A DNA stretch of 17,590 bases from Hyphomicrobiales bacterium (GCA_012032065.1 JAAURV010000028.1:1-17590), one strand, 5' to 3'; shown: positions 1-7,789, counted from the first letter of the stretch. Translations and numbers: made by a program. The notes: generated by a model not told the origin, from the letters alone.

Positions 1-266
1 TGACCGCGGCACTGGCCGCCGGTATGATCGGATACGGATGGTTCGGAGAGATGGGGCTCGCGCAGGCCTTTGCCAATGCGGCAATGATTCTTTCCGGCAT
101 GGGGCCGCTCGACAAGCTTGAGTCGCCCGGCGGCATGGTTTTCGAAGGCATCTACGCGCTGGTCTGCGGCCTGCTGTTCTTCGCCGTCGCAGGTCTCATT
201 CTCGCACCCGCGCTGCACCGCGTGCTGCACCGGTTCCATCTGGAAGACGAGGCGGGACAGCGCTAG
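1..266 (+). CDS. Membrane protein, C-terminal fragment (5' end outside window)
   Basis: The frame is open from the first bases of the window (codons start at position 3) to a TAG at 264-266, giving about 87 residues. The in-frame ATG at 24 is probably internal, because the frame continues upstream without a stop. Two hydrophobic stretches are visible: a weaker Ala/Gly/Met-rich one near the beginning and a clear transmembrane helix (ALVCGLLFFAVAGLILAPAL) followed by a basic, His-rich cytoplasmic tail ending in acidic residues. I do not recognise the family and infer no function beyond a membrane location. It is followed by the REP-like repeat pair, which separates it from the convergent oxygenase gene. 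Confidence 0.6.
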   Translation, partial: TAALAAGMIGYGWFGEMGLAQAFANAAMILSGMGPLDKLESPGGMVFEGIYALVCGLLFFAVAGLILAPALHRVLHRFHLEDEAGQR

Positions 267-300
267 GGCATATTGGGATTGGGGCGAAATCGCTCTTCTA

Positions 301-415
301 CCCTCGTCCTGAGGTGCGAGCGAAGCGAGCCTCGAAGGACCCGATGCCGTTTCACCGCCGTGCCTTAGTTTTGGGACCCTTCGAGGCCCGCTACGCGGGC
401 GCCTCAGGGTGAGGG
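301..415. repeat. Inverted pair of REP-like intergenic palindromes
   Basis: Two roughly 42-base elements lie head to head at 301-342 and 373-415. The reverse complement of the second matches the first at about four positions in five, sharing the blocks CCCTC, CCTGAGG, AGCG and CCTCGAAGG. The sequence type (CCTGAGG ... CCTCGAAGG) is the small repeat family scattered between genes in Bradyrhizobium-like alphaproteobacteria. Together they can fold into one long hairpin with a loop of about 30 bases. They sit between two convergent genes, where such an element could end transcription or protect mRNA from both sides; that role is inferred. Confidence 0.75.
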
Positions 416-439
416 TGTCTTGTAGAGACCGAACACGCT

Positions 440-1053
440 CTACCCAATCACATAATTAAAACTCACGCTGATCCTCAATCCGCCGGCGCGGTTGAGGGGG
501 ACTTCGTGGCGGAGCCAGCTTTCCCAGAGAAGCAGAGTGCCCGGCGCCGGGGTTCGCTGATGTGGGCGCGGGTTTCGCGCGGCGCTTTGGCTTTGCGGCT
601 TGGCGCGGCCATGAGCATCGGGAGCCGTGGGTCTTCGAAGACGATCGGACCCGCGCCCTGCGGCACCGCCACGTAGTAAGTTCCGCTGATCACCGAATGC
701 GGATGAAGGTGCGAGGTGTGCGAGCCGCCTTCCGGCATGACGTTCACCCAGAGCGAGTCGCATTTGGGTTTTCCGCCGCGAAGGTCCCAATGCAGCGCTT
801 TCGCGAATGTCAGAGCATGACGGTCGATGGCCTTTACGAGATCGGCGAAGATCGGGATGCGCCAGGGCAGGTCGTCCAGCGAGGCGTAGGACGTGTAGCC
901 GGGATAACCATGCGTCTCGCTCCACTTCAACCCTGCCTGGTCGTCGCGGCTCAATGACAGCGCCGCGGCTTCAAGATCGCGGTTGAGGCGCGCCTTTCCG
1001 GCGAGATCGGCGCGGTAGAGAAGGGTTGGGAAGAAGGATTGAACGGTGGCCAT
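440..1053 (-). CDS. 2OG-Fe(II) oxygenase family protein (TIGR02466/PF13759 type), one-base frameshift
   Basis: The first about 165 residues read from the ATG at 1053. They include the block GGSHTSHLHPHSVISGTYYV (residues 109-128), where the iron-binding histidines of this family lie. The expected C-terminal block, PGTLLLWESWLRHEVPLNR followed by RISVSFNY, is present but in the next frame, ending at the TAG at 440-442. Adding one base to the C4 run (plus-strand G4 at 549-552) joins the two and gives about 204 residues, normal for the family. The protein is predicted to be a cytosolic non-haem iron, 2-oxoglutarate-dependent dioxygenase; the substrate is unknown. If the sequence is taken literally, translation would run to 475 with an unrelated tail. 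No strong ribosome-binding site is visible before the ATG. Confidence 0.8.
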
Positions 1054-1171
1054 GTGTGCGGATTATCCCGGCTCGGCATACGAGGCAAGAGCGGGCGATG
1101 TTGCCAAAATGATTCCGCGCACCCATTCAAAACCTTGAAATCGCGTGTTTATTCAGTTCCTTGCGCGGTCA

Positions 1172-1340
1172 TACAATCTTAACGGATGGCGGTGTTAAAG
1201 ACCTGAGTACAGAGTGCCCTCGTTCCCGGGCAGTGGCGTATTGGCAAGGGAACGAGGGGCAGGTTTCAAATCGCGCGGGGCTCGGACACCTCCGCGCGAT
1301 TTGCATTTTGGCTGGACCTTGCCTTGCTCCATGCCGCCAC
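1172..1340 (+). ncRNA. Candidate structured RNA or leader upstream of carbonic anhydrase
   Basis: The 318-base gap between the oxygenase start and the carbonic anhydrase start has no convincing ORF but strong secondary structure. Hairpin A pairs CCCTCGTTCCC (within 1215-1227) with GGGAACGAGGG (within 1248-1261). Hairpin B is a perfect 11-bp stem, AAATCGCGCGG (1268-1278) with CCGCGCGATTT (1292-1302), followed by a T-containing tract. An outer stem TGGCGG (1187-1192) with CCGCCA (1334-1339) could close both into a multibranch fold of about 150 bases. A TACAAT at 1172-1177 could be a -10 box; no good -35 is seen. I could not match it to 6S RNA or any riboswitch. It may be a free small RNA or the 5' leader of the next gene. 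Confidence 0.35.
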
Positions 1341-1371
1341 CTAACAAAGCGCGGTTGAGTGGAGGTCCGAC

Positions 1372-2006
1372 GTGACATTGCCCAAACGACTGCTTGACGG
1401 ATATTCCTCGTTCCGCGGCGGGCGCTATCAAACCGAACGGCAACGCTACAAGGAACTCGGCTCGGGAATGCAGAAGCCGTCGATCATCGTGTCGCCTGCT
1501 GCGACTCGCGTGCGGCTCCCGAGACTATTTTCGATTCCGGCCCCGGCGAAATTTTCGTCATGCGCAATGTCGCCAATCTGGTCCCGCCTTATGCGCCGGA
1601 TGGGAAGCATCATGCGACGAGCGCCGCGCTCGAATTCGCGGTTCTATCGCTCGGTGTGAAGCACGTGGTCGTAATGGGGCACGGGCGCTGCGGAGGAATT
1701 CGCGCGGTAGTAGAAGGCGGCGATCCCCTGTCATCGGGCGATTTCATCGGCAAGTGGATGTCGGATGTGAGAGACGTGGTGCAGGCGGTTCGCGAGACCG
1801 TGGCGGAGGACATGGACTTGCAGACTGCTGTCGAACACGCGTCCGTCGAACATTCGCTGGCGAATTTGCGGACATTTCCATGGCTCAGGATTCGCGAGAA
1901 CCAGAATGCCATCACCGTCCACGGCGCGTGGTTCGACATTTCGCTCGGCGAGCTTCACGCCTATGACGAGACGCAGCGGCGCTGGTCGCTTATTCCGGCA
2001 GAATAG
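1372..2006 (+). CDS. Beta-carbonic anhydrase, one-base frameshift
   Basis: Catalyses reversible hydration of CO2 to bicarbonate with a zinc centre, in the cytosol. The start is the GTG at 1372, which has a good ribosome-binding site (GGAGG at 1361-1365). It reads TLPKRLLDGYSSFRGGRYQ and on to KPSIIVS, then loses frame. One base back, the frame gives CCDSRAAPETIFDSGPGEIF, which holds the family motif CxDxR, and then the HxxC pair in VVVMGHGRCGG, so all zinc ligands are present. One missing base at about 1494 (probably a G in TCGGCC) restores a product of about 211 residues, usual for this class. The gene ends inside the 3' end of the convergent ATP-grasp-like gene (17-base overlap). The preceding structured region could regulate it. 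Confidence 0.88.
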
Positions 2007-2913
2007 TCTCTATTCCGGGAAACGCCCTCGCGAGATCGCGCCGCGCCTGTTTGCCCGCTTCGAGATCGGTGCAGTTCACGATCGCCAGTCTGAAGCCGCC
2101 CGGCGGCATCGGGTGGGCTTCGCCGGGCTTCGTGGGATGGAAGGTGATCTGCAGGCTCTTGACATGCGGCCGTGCGCGGATGGCGGCCTGAACATCCGCC
2201 GGCGGATGATCCGGCACAACGCCATGCCTGGCGAAGAGCGGCACGGAATATCCTTCGCGCCTGTTCTCGCCGTCGAAACTCCACCTCGCCCTTGCGTATA
2301 ATTCGACGAGCGCGTCGATCCACCCATCGCCATAGAGATCGCACCACTGATCGGCGAAGCGGAGATGCGCCTCGATAATGCGGCCGCCAATGGTTTCGAA
2401 ATTGAGCATGCCGGTGTAGCCGGCCATGCGCCGTGCGATCCAATCTTCGAGATAGCGCGCGAGGCTTTCGTCGCGTTCCTTGCGGATCAACCAGTGTTGA
2501 AACATTCCTCCGCGCCAGGGAATGCCCGTTGCGTGCCGCATCCAATGAAGCTTGCCGTCCACAAGCGCGCAGTCTGTCGATACGTGTTCGCCCGCGAGAA
2601 GTTCCATCCACATGTGTCCGGGAGGGCAGAGCGATTCGAACTCGCTTGCCGAGCCGATCACCCGGCTGCCAAGGCCCATACCTTTCAGGTTGATCGCGGG
2701 CTTGGCGAAGACCGGGAAGCGCTCAGGTGCATCTTGATGGGTTCCGCAGTGGAGTTTCTGGCTCCGGGCGATGATCAGCTTGTCGTAGATCCAGCGGAAA
2801 TCCGGATAGAGCTCCCAACAATCGGGATCGTCCGTGGGAATGAGAACATCTTCGGGACAGGCAATCCGCTCGAAATACTGGAAGCGCCACGGATCGCGTT
2901 CGAGGACCGGCAT
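1990..2913 (-). CDS. Uncharacterised ATP-grasp-like protein (307 aa)
   Basis: An intact 307-residue frame from the ATG at 2913. No named family is recognised with certainty, but the middle resembles an ATP-grasp fold: FAKPAINLKGMG with Lys71 in the position of an ATP-binding lysine, then MELLAGEHVSTDCALVDGK (residues 103-121), then MLNFETIGG and RIIEAHLRF (residues 169-186), where Glu173, Glu181 and Arg185 could be the metal and phosphate ligands. ATP-grasp enzymes ligate a carboxylate to an amine or thiol through an acyl phosphate; the substrate here is unknown. There is no signal peptide or membrane segment. It is convergent with carbonic anhydrase and 44 bases from the SIMPL gene start side, on the same strand. 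No strong ribosome-binding site is seen. Confidence 0.6.
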   Translation of the reverse strand: MPVLERDPWRFQYFERIACPEDVLIPTDDPDCWELYPDFRWIYDKLIIARSQKLHCGTHQDAPERFPVFAKPAINLKGMGLGSRVIGSASEFESLCPPGHMWMELLAGEHVSTDCALVDGKLHWMRHATGIPWRGGMFQHWLIRKERDESLARYLEDWIARRMAGYTGMLNFETIGGRIIEAHLRFADQWCDLYGDGWIDALVELYARARWSFDGENRREGYSVPLFARHGVVPDHPPADVQAAIRARPHVKSLQITFHPTKPGEAHPMPPGGFRLAIVNCTDLEAGKQARRDLARAFPGIETILPE

Positions 2914-2957
2914 CGGATGAACTTAGATGGTTTCCGCCGTCAACTCCTGTCAGCAGT

Positions 2958-3664
2958 TTACTCGATTTCCCATGCGATGTTCACATCAACCGCGATAACC
3001 TGTTCGCCTTGGGCAATCGGCACCGCGCCGTCGGCCGCCTCCATGCGCATGGCTTTGGCTTGCATCGGAACGGGCGGCGAGTAACCGCCGCTTTCGCCGA
3101 TCGAAATGACTTTGCCCAGCTTGACCGCGGCCGCTTCGGCATAGAGCCGCGCCTTGCGGGTCGCATCCGCGGCGGCAAGCTTGCGGGCCTCGTCTCTTGC
3201 GGCTTCGGGCTTGGCCACGCCAAAGGAAATGCCGTTGATCATGTTCGAACCGGCGGTCACCGCGGCATCGAGCACCTCGCCCAGCTTCGAGCGGTCGCGG
3301 GCGGCGATCATCACGGTGTTGCTGACATCGTATCCCACAAGGCGCGGCGGCTGGGTGTTGTTGGTGTAGTCGTAGCGCGGCTGCACCGTGTAGTTCTGGG
3401 TCTGAATGTCCTTCTCGGCGATGCCGGCCGCTTTGAGCGCGGTCATGATCTGGTTCATCGTTTGATTGTTGGCGGTTTGCGCCTCGCGCGCGTGGCGGCC
3501 TGGCTTACGACGCCAATCGAGATGTTGGCCATGTCGGGAGCAATCATGACTTCGCCATGGCCCGACATCGAGATGGAGCGCGCGATTTTGGCCTCCTGTG
3601 CGATTGCGGGAGTGGCGGCGAGATAGGCGGCCACGATTGCTCCTGCTGCCAATGATCTGAACAT
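2958..3664 (-). CDS. Periplasmic SIMPL-domain (DUF541/YggE-like) protein, one-base frameshift
   Basis: The ATG at 3664 is preceded by GAGGA and begins a Sec signal peptide ending in TPAIAQ (cleavage likely after AIA), followed by SISMSGHGEVMIAPDMANIS, the usual start of a SIMPL domain. The frame is lost in a CG repeat (about 3484-3492) after SQAAT. One added base gives AREAQTANNQTMNQ and joins the rest, including MTALKAAGIAEKDIQTQNY and the C-terminal VIAVDVNIAWEIE, for about 235 residues. Members such as E. coli YggE are periplasmic or outer-membrane-associated and have been linked to oxidative stress; the biochemical role is not settled. It is transcribed in the same direction as the ATP-grasp-like gene downstream and AMP nucleosidase upstream. 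Confidence 0.82.
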
Positions 3665-3724
3665 TGCGTTTGTCCTCGTTTGCGGGCGCGGTTGATGATT
3701 GCCGATTGCGGCAGGCTTATGGCT

Positions 3725-5175
3725 TCAGCGGAACGGCGGCTCGTCGAAGCTGCGGAGCTTGCGGGAATGCAGCCTGGAAAGTTCACCGCGGAGCTTGTCC
3801 ACGGCGGCCAGCCCGATGAGCAGGTGCTCGCCGACCGCGCGGTCATAGAACGCGTTGGCGGCGCCCGGAGCTTGATCTCGCCATGCAACGGCTTGTCGGA
3901 GACGCAGAGCAGGGTGCCATAGGGCACACGCAGGCGATATCCCTGCGCGGCGATGGTTCCCGACTCCATGTCGACGGCGATGGCGCGGGAGAGATTGATG
4001 CGTTTGCGCTCCTGACTCCAGCGCAGTTCCCAGTTGCGGTCGTCGTTGGTCACGACAGTTCCAGTGCGGAGCCGCTGTTTCAGCGCCTCGCCTTTCTCGC
4101 CGGTCACCTCGGCGGCGGCTTCCTGCAACGCCACTTGCACTTCGGCGAGGGCCGGGATCGGAATGTCCGGCGGCACGATCGAATCGAGAATGCGGTCCTG
4201 CCGCAGATAGGCGTGCGCCAAAACGTAGTCGCCGATCCGCTGCGACTGGCGGAGGCCTCCGCAGTGCCCGATCATCAGCCAGCAATGCGGGCGAAGCACC
4301 GCCAGGTGATCCGTCATGTTCTTGGCATTGGATGGTCCGACACCGATGTTGACCAGTGTCACGCCGCCGCCATCGGCGCGGGCCAGATGATAGGCTGGCA
4401 TCTGGTACTTCTGCCAGGGCGAGTTGTCGACGGCTTGCAGCGCCTCGGCTTCCGACATGCCGCGGGAAATGGTGTCGCCACCCGGCAAGTGAAGCGCCGT
4501 GTACGGACCATCGGCGATCTGGCCGATCGCCCAGCTCACGAACTGATCGACATAGCGGTGGTAGTTTGTGAGCAGGATCCAGGGCTGGATGTGTTTCCAG
4601 TGGGTGCCGGTATAGTGCTGGAGCCGCTTCAGCGAGTAGTCGATCCGGACGGCATCGAACAGCGCCAGCGGGAACGGATGGCCGGGACGGTGGTCCCACT
4701 GGCCGTCGGCAATCTCGTCGCCCACGAGCGCCAAGCGCGGAACCGGGAAGTGCAGCGCCAACTCGGCGGCGGAAATGCCGCCTTGGGTCAGGTCGTCGCC
4801 GCCTTCAAGTACATAAGGGTAGGGGATTTCCTGCTCGGAACGCTCGACCTCGATCGACGCGCCATAGTCGCGCGCGAGGTAGGTGAGCTGGGCCACGAGA
4901 TAGTTCCGGAAGTGGCCGGGCTGGGTAATGGTGGTCTGATAGACGCCGGGCCCCTGCAACTTGGCGTAAGCGCGGGCGATGTTGGGAGCGACGCCATGCG
5001 ACTCATAGGTGATGCGGAGTTCGGGGTAGCAGAAGCTGCGCCGGGCTTCTTCCGACGGCGGCTCACGCGTTGCGAAATAGCGCTGCAGGCTGGTCTTGAG
5101 ATTGGCGGTGGCTTGGCCGTGGAGTTCGATGAGGCGGGTGACGGCCTCGGTGGGGGTCATGATCTGATTCAGCAT
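3725..5175 (-). CDS. amn: AMP nucleosidase, one-base frameshift near the C-terminus
   Basis: Hydrolyses AMP to adenine and ribose 5-phosphate in the cytosol, in purine salvage. The N-terminal half is the Amn-specific domain. The C-terminal half is a nucleoside-phosphorylase-like domain with VTLVNIGVGPSNAKNMTDHL, then AVDMESGTIAAQGYRLRVPY and TLLCVSDKPLHGEIKL, which holds the expected catalytic Asp. After KL the frame shifts; a missing base at plus-strand 3867-3868 (GG for GGG) restores PGAANAFYDRAVGEHLLIG and the typical ending LHSRKLRSFDEPPFR, stop at 3725. The corrected length, about 483 residues, matches E. coli Amn. The start is ATG 5175 or the in-frame ATG 5160; neither has a clear ribosome-binding site. 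Read literally, the frame would continue across the SIMPL gene start to 3544. Confidence 0.93.
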
Positions 5176-5189
5176 GCGGGGAGCCTATA

Positions 5190-5219
5190 GCATGGCTCAA
5201 CGAATTGCTGTAGCCATGC
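5190..5219. promoter_or_regulatory. Inverted repeat between amn and the tRNA gene
   Basis: GCATGGCT (5190-5197) and AGCCATGC (5212-5219) form a perfect 8-bp inverted repeat with a 14-base spacer. It lies in the short gap between the divergently oriented amn start and tRNA start. It could be an operator or a hairpin; nothing else in the sequence decides this. Confidence 0.3.
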
Positions 5220-5229
5220 GCCGCCTCGG

Positions 5230-5305
5230 GGGCCTGTAGCTCAATGGTTAGAGCTGACGGCTCATAACCGTCTGGTTCCAGGTTCGAGTCCTGGCGGGCC
5301 CACCA
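5230..5305 (+). tRNA. tRNA with anticodon CAT (elongator Met or Ile2)
   Basis: A complete cloverleaf: 7-bp acceptor stem GGGCCTG with CGGGCCC (one G-T pair), D-arm GCTC/GAGC, anticodon stem GACGG/CCGTC with loop CTCATAA (anticodon CAT at 5263-5265), T-arm CCAGG/CCTGG with TTCGAGT, discriminator A at 5302 and an encoded CCA at 5303-5305. The first base pair is G-C and the anticodon stem lacks the three G-C pairs of initiator tRNA, so it is not fMet. The CAT anticodon belongs either to elongator Met or to Ile2, whose C34 is changed to lysidine by TilS. The short D-loop (AATGGTTA) recalls E. coli ileX, so Ile2 is a real option. Confidence 0.95.
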
Positions 5306-5308
5306 AGG

Positions 5309-6613
5309 CTAAATCGCGCGGCGCGTCGCGGGGGACGCGCGCGAGACCATGACCTTGTCGATGCGGCGGCCATCAAGGTCGACGACCTCGAAGCGGTGGC
5401 CGTGACGCTCAACGGAGTCGCCCGTTTTCGGCATCCTTCCGATCATGTCAATCACGAATCCCGCCACCGTCTGATAGTCGCGCTTGGCGGGAATGGGAAT
5501 GCGCAGGCGCTCGGTCAGAAGTTCGACCGGCGCCCAACCCGCCACCAGAAGCGAGCCGTCGTCACGTTCCGCTACCTCCTCTTCATGAGCGGCGCCCTCC
5601 TGCCGGAAGCTGCCGGCAATCGCCTCGAGAATGTCCGCCGAAGTAACGATGCCTTCGAAGTGGCCGTATTCGTCATGGACGAGGCCCATGTGCACCTCGG
5701 ACGCCTTTAGCGTTTTCATCGCCTCCAACGCGTCCGCCTTGTCGGGAATGACCGGGGCTTGCCGAAGCAGTTGCTTGAGCGTGGGCTTCTTTCGCGACAA
5801 CAGCGCCGCCGCGATATCCTTTGCCTGGATCACGCCCAATACTTCGTCCTGTGAGACGCCGGTGACGACGAAGCGGCTGTGGCCGGACTTCTTCATCAGA
5901 CGCCCCGCCTCGGCAAGGTCCGCCGATAGCTCCAAAGTCTGGACATCGGCTCGCGGCACCATGACTGCGCGCACGGGCCGGCCGCCCAGCCGCATGACGC
6001 CCGCGATCATGCGCCGTTCTTCCGGCTCGATCACGCCGGTCTCCTCGGCCTCGGCGATAAGGGAATGAATTTCAGCGTCGGTGACGCTCTGATCCTTTGC
6101 GCCGCTCTGGCCAAGCAGCCTTAAAATCAAGTGTCCGGACCGGCTGAGCAGCCACACCACCGGTGCTGCCACCTTCGCCAGAATTGTCATGGCGGGCGCG
6201 ACAAGGCAGGCAATCCGTTCTGGATCTTTGAGTGCGATCTGCTTCGGCACCAGTTCGCCGATGATCAGCGAGAGGTAGGTGATGCCGCCGATCACCAGCC
6301 CAAATCCCAGCGCATCGGCAACTGCCTCGGAAAAGCCAAGACCCGAAAACCAGTTCGACACACGCTCGCCGAGTGCCGCACCCGAGACAGCACCGGCCAA
6401 AATGCCGATCAGCGTGATGCCGATCTGCACCGTCGAAAGAAATCTGCCAGGGTCGGACGCCAGCGCCAGGGCGCGGCGCGCGCCATTGGCGCCTTGCTCG
6501 GCAAGCGCGCGCAGACGCGGAATTCGCGACGATGCGATGGCAAGCTCGGACATTGCCAGAAGGCCATTGATGGCCGTCAGAATGAATACAAGTGCGATTT
6601 CGAGATAACCCAT
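5309..6613 (-). CDS. CNNM/CorC-type transmembrane protein with CBS pair (hemolysin-C family)
   Basis: An intact frame. The longest possible ORF starts at 6877, but the start MGYLEIALVFILTAINGLLA at 6613 is preferred because the family begins directly with a membrane helix, and the longer form would cover the promoter of the divergent transporter operon. That gives 434 residues: an N-terminal DUF21/CNNM domain with about four membrane helices (residues 1-190, with GELVPKQIALKDPE), a CBS pair (about 200-330, starting near VMVPRADVQTL and including VHDEYGHFEGIVTSADILEA), and a C-terminal CorC/HlyC domain (about 345-425, with AGWAPVELL and DYQTVAGFV). Relatives are linked to magnesium or cobalt transport or efflux; the name hemolysin is historical. 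The ion is not predictable. The stop is 3 bases from the convergent tRNA. Confidence 0.88.
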   Translation of the reverse strand: MGYLEIALVFILTAINGLLAMSELAIASSRIPRLRALAEQGANGARRALALASDPGRFLSTVQIGITLIGILAGAVSGAALGERVSNWFSGLGFSEAVADALGFGLVIGGITYLSLIIGELVPKQIALKDPERIACLVAPAMTILAKVAAPVVWLLSRSGHLILRLLGQSGAKDQSVTDAEIHSLIAEAEETGVIEPEERRMIAGVMRLGGRPVRAVMVPRADVQTLELSADLAEAGRLMKKSGHSRFVVTGVSQDEVLGVIQAKDIAAALLSRKKPTLKQLLRQAPVIPDKADALEAMKTLKASEVHMGLVHDEYGHFEGIVTSADILEAIAGSFRQEGAAHEEEVAERDDGSLLVAGWAPVELLTERLRIPIPAKRDYQTVAGFVIDMIGRMPKTGDSVERHGHRFEVVDLDGRRIDKVMVSRASPATRRAI

Positions 6614-6674
6614 GGCGGCTTGGCCGGCCCCTTTTCCGGCTATGCCTGATATGGCGCTATGCTGCGCTGCATTC

Positions 6675-6692
6675 AATTGCAGGAATGCAATT
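6675..6692. promoter_or_regulatory. Perfect 18-bp palindrome, candidate operator for the sugar ABC operon
   Basis: AATTGCA (6675-6681), GGAA, TGCAATT (6686-6692): a perfect 7-bp inverted repeat with a 4-base centre, overlapping a second dyad GCATTC (6669-6674)/GAATGC (6683-6688). It lies in the 178-base gap between the divergent CNNM gene and the binding-protein gene, about 100 bases before the latter's start. Position and symmetry suit a dimeric repressor or activator. No regulator gene is present in the window to assign it to. Confidence 0.45.
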
Positions 6693-6791
6693 CCAACATG
6701 CGTGCCTCGGCGCGGCAGGCGGGTTGCGCGGCGCGCTTGCGCCATGCATTCTCGCAGGCGGCGGCGAAACAAACCCTTGGGAGGATCCACC

Positions 6792-7739
6792 ATGACATCC
6801 GTCACCAGAAGATTTGTGCTTTCAACTGTCGCGGTGCTTGGCATCGCCGCGGCAACACCGGCGTTCGCGGAGGACAAAATCCTCGCATCCGTTCCCGGCC
6901 TGACATTTCCCTTCTTCGTTCACATGATGAACGCGTTCAAGGCCGAAGCCACCAAGCAGGGCCTTGGCGTCATCGAAAGCGACGGCCAGGTGTCTTCGCC
7001 GAAGCAGACTGCCGATGTCGAGGCCGCCATCACCCAAGGCGTCAAAGGCATCGTCATCAGCCCCAACGAAGTGGACGCTATGGCTCCGGCCTTGCAGCAG
7101 GCAGTGGAAGCGGGCGTGCCCGTAGTCACCGTCGACAGGCGCGTGGCCCAGGTCGAGGGCATTCTCGCGCATGTGGGTGCCGACAACGTGAAGGGCGGCG
7201 AAGCCCAGGGAAATCTGATCGTGCAGATGTTCCCCGATGGCGCGACCATCATCAACCTGCAAGGCCAATCCGGCGCGTCGCCCGCCATCGACCGCAACAA
7301 GGGCCTGCACAACGTGCTCGACGGCATGGCCGACAAGTACAAGATCGTGTTCGAGCAGACGGCGGGCTTCGACCGCGCCAAAGGGCTCGCGGTGACCGAG
7401 GCGGCGCTCGCCGGCATGGCGGAAGCGCCGAAAGTCATCGTTGCCGCCAACGACGACATGGCTCTGGGCGCCATGGAAGCCGTGAAGGCGCGCAATCTGA
7501 CCGGCATCACCATCATCGGCTTCGACGCGCTGCCGGAAGCGCTGGCCCAGGTGCGCGATGGCGGGCTCACCGCTACCATCGAGCAGTTCCCGGGACAGCA
7601 AAGCTCCATGGGCGTGCAGATTCTGTTCGATTTCATCAAGAGTGGGAAGAAGCCGGCCGAACAGGTGAACCTGATCACGCCGGTCGCCATCACCAAGGAC
7701 AATCTGAACACCGCCGAGCGCCTGGGTGAGGTGAAGTAG
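6792..7739 (+). CDS. Sugar ABC transporter periplasmic binding protein (ribose type, PF13407)
   Basis: An intact 315-residue protein starting at the ATG at 6792, which has a strong ribosome-binding site (GGGAGG, 6779-6784). The longer ORF from 6612 has no support. The signal peptide TRRFVLSTVAVLGIAAATPAFA is followed by EDKILASVPGLTFPF. The body shows the periplasmic-binding-protein type I pattern: VEAAITQGVKGIVISPNEVD, GVPVVTVDRRV, IINLQGQSGASPAIDRNKG, VIVAANDDMALGAMEAVK and ITIIGFDALPEAL. The protein captures a sugar in the periplasm and delivers it to the permease. The exact sugar (ribose, xylose, fructose or another) cannot be told from sequence alone. It is first in a three-gene CUT2 operon and is followed by a strong hairpin that may keep its mRNA in excess. 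Confidence 0.93.
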   Translation: MTSVTRRFVLSTVAVLGIAAATPAFAEDKILASVPGLTFPFFVHMMNAFKAEATKQGLGVIESDGQVSSPKQTADVEAAITQGVKGIVISPNEVDAMAPALQQAVEAGVPVVTVDRRVAQVEGILAHVGADNVKGGEAQGNLIVQMFPDGATIINLQGQSGASPAIDRNKGLHNVLDGMADKYKIVFEQTAGFDRAKGLAVTEAALAGMAEAPKVIVAANDDMALGAMEAVKARNLTGITIIGFDALPEALAQVRDGGLTATIEQFPGQQSSMGVQILFDFIKSGKKPAEQVNLITPVAITKDNLNTAERLGEVK

Positions 7740-7753
7740 CGCCAGACAGTCAT

Positions 7754-7778
7754 CCGGCCGGGCGTTTTGCCCGGCCGG
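7754..7778 (+). promoter_or_regulatory. Intercistronic stem-loop after the binding-protein gene
   Basis: CCGGCCGGGC (7754-7763), loop GTTTT, GCCCGGCCGG (7769-7778): a perfect 10-bp GC stem in the 50-base gap between the binding-protein and ATPase genes. No T-run follows, so it is not a standard terminator. Such hairpins in ABC operons commonly protect the upstream message from 3' exonucleases and raise binding-protein levels relative to the membrane parts; that role is inferred here. Confidence 0.6.
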
Positions 7779-7789
7779 GGTATTGATCG

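Noticed and set aside
1172..1340. 6S RNA or a known riboswitch
   Set aside because: Size fits 6S, but there are two side-by-side hairpins rather than one rod with a central bubble, the zapA/ygfA neighbourhood is missing, and no riboswitch core was recognised.
3544..3724. Real fusion of AMP nucleosidase into the SIMPL gene region
   Set aside because: The Amn C-terminus typical of the family is intact in the neighbouring frame and ends at 3725; the overlap arises only from the indel.
3883..5190. 435-residue plus-strand ORF opposite amn
   Set aside because: It is the antisense shadow of amn, which has clear family motifs; the long open frame is a GC-codon artefact.
6612..6791. Upstream start for the binding protein
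   Set aside because: The ATG at 6792 has a strong ribosome-binding site and is followed at once by a proper signal peptide; upstream codons read as arginine-rich non-coding sequence.
6614..6877. N-terminal extension of the CNNM gene to a start at 6877
   Set aside because: The extension has no membrane-protein or signal features, covers the ABC operon promoter and the binding-protein start, and the family begins at MGYLE (6613).
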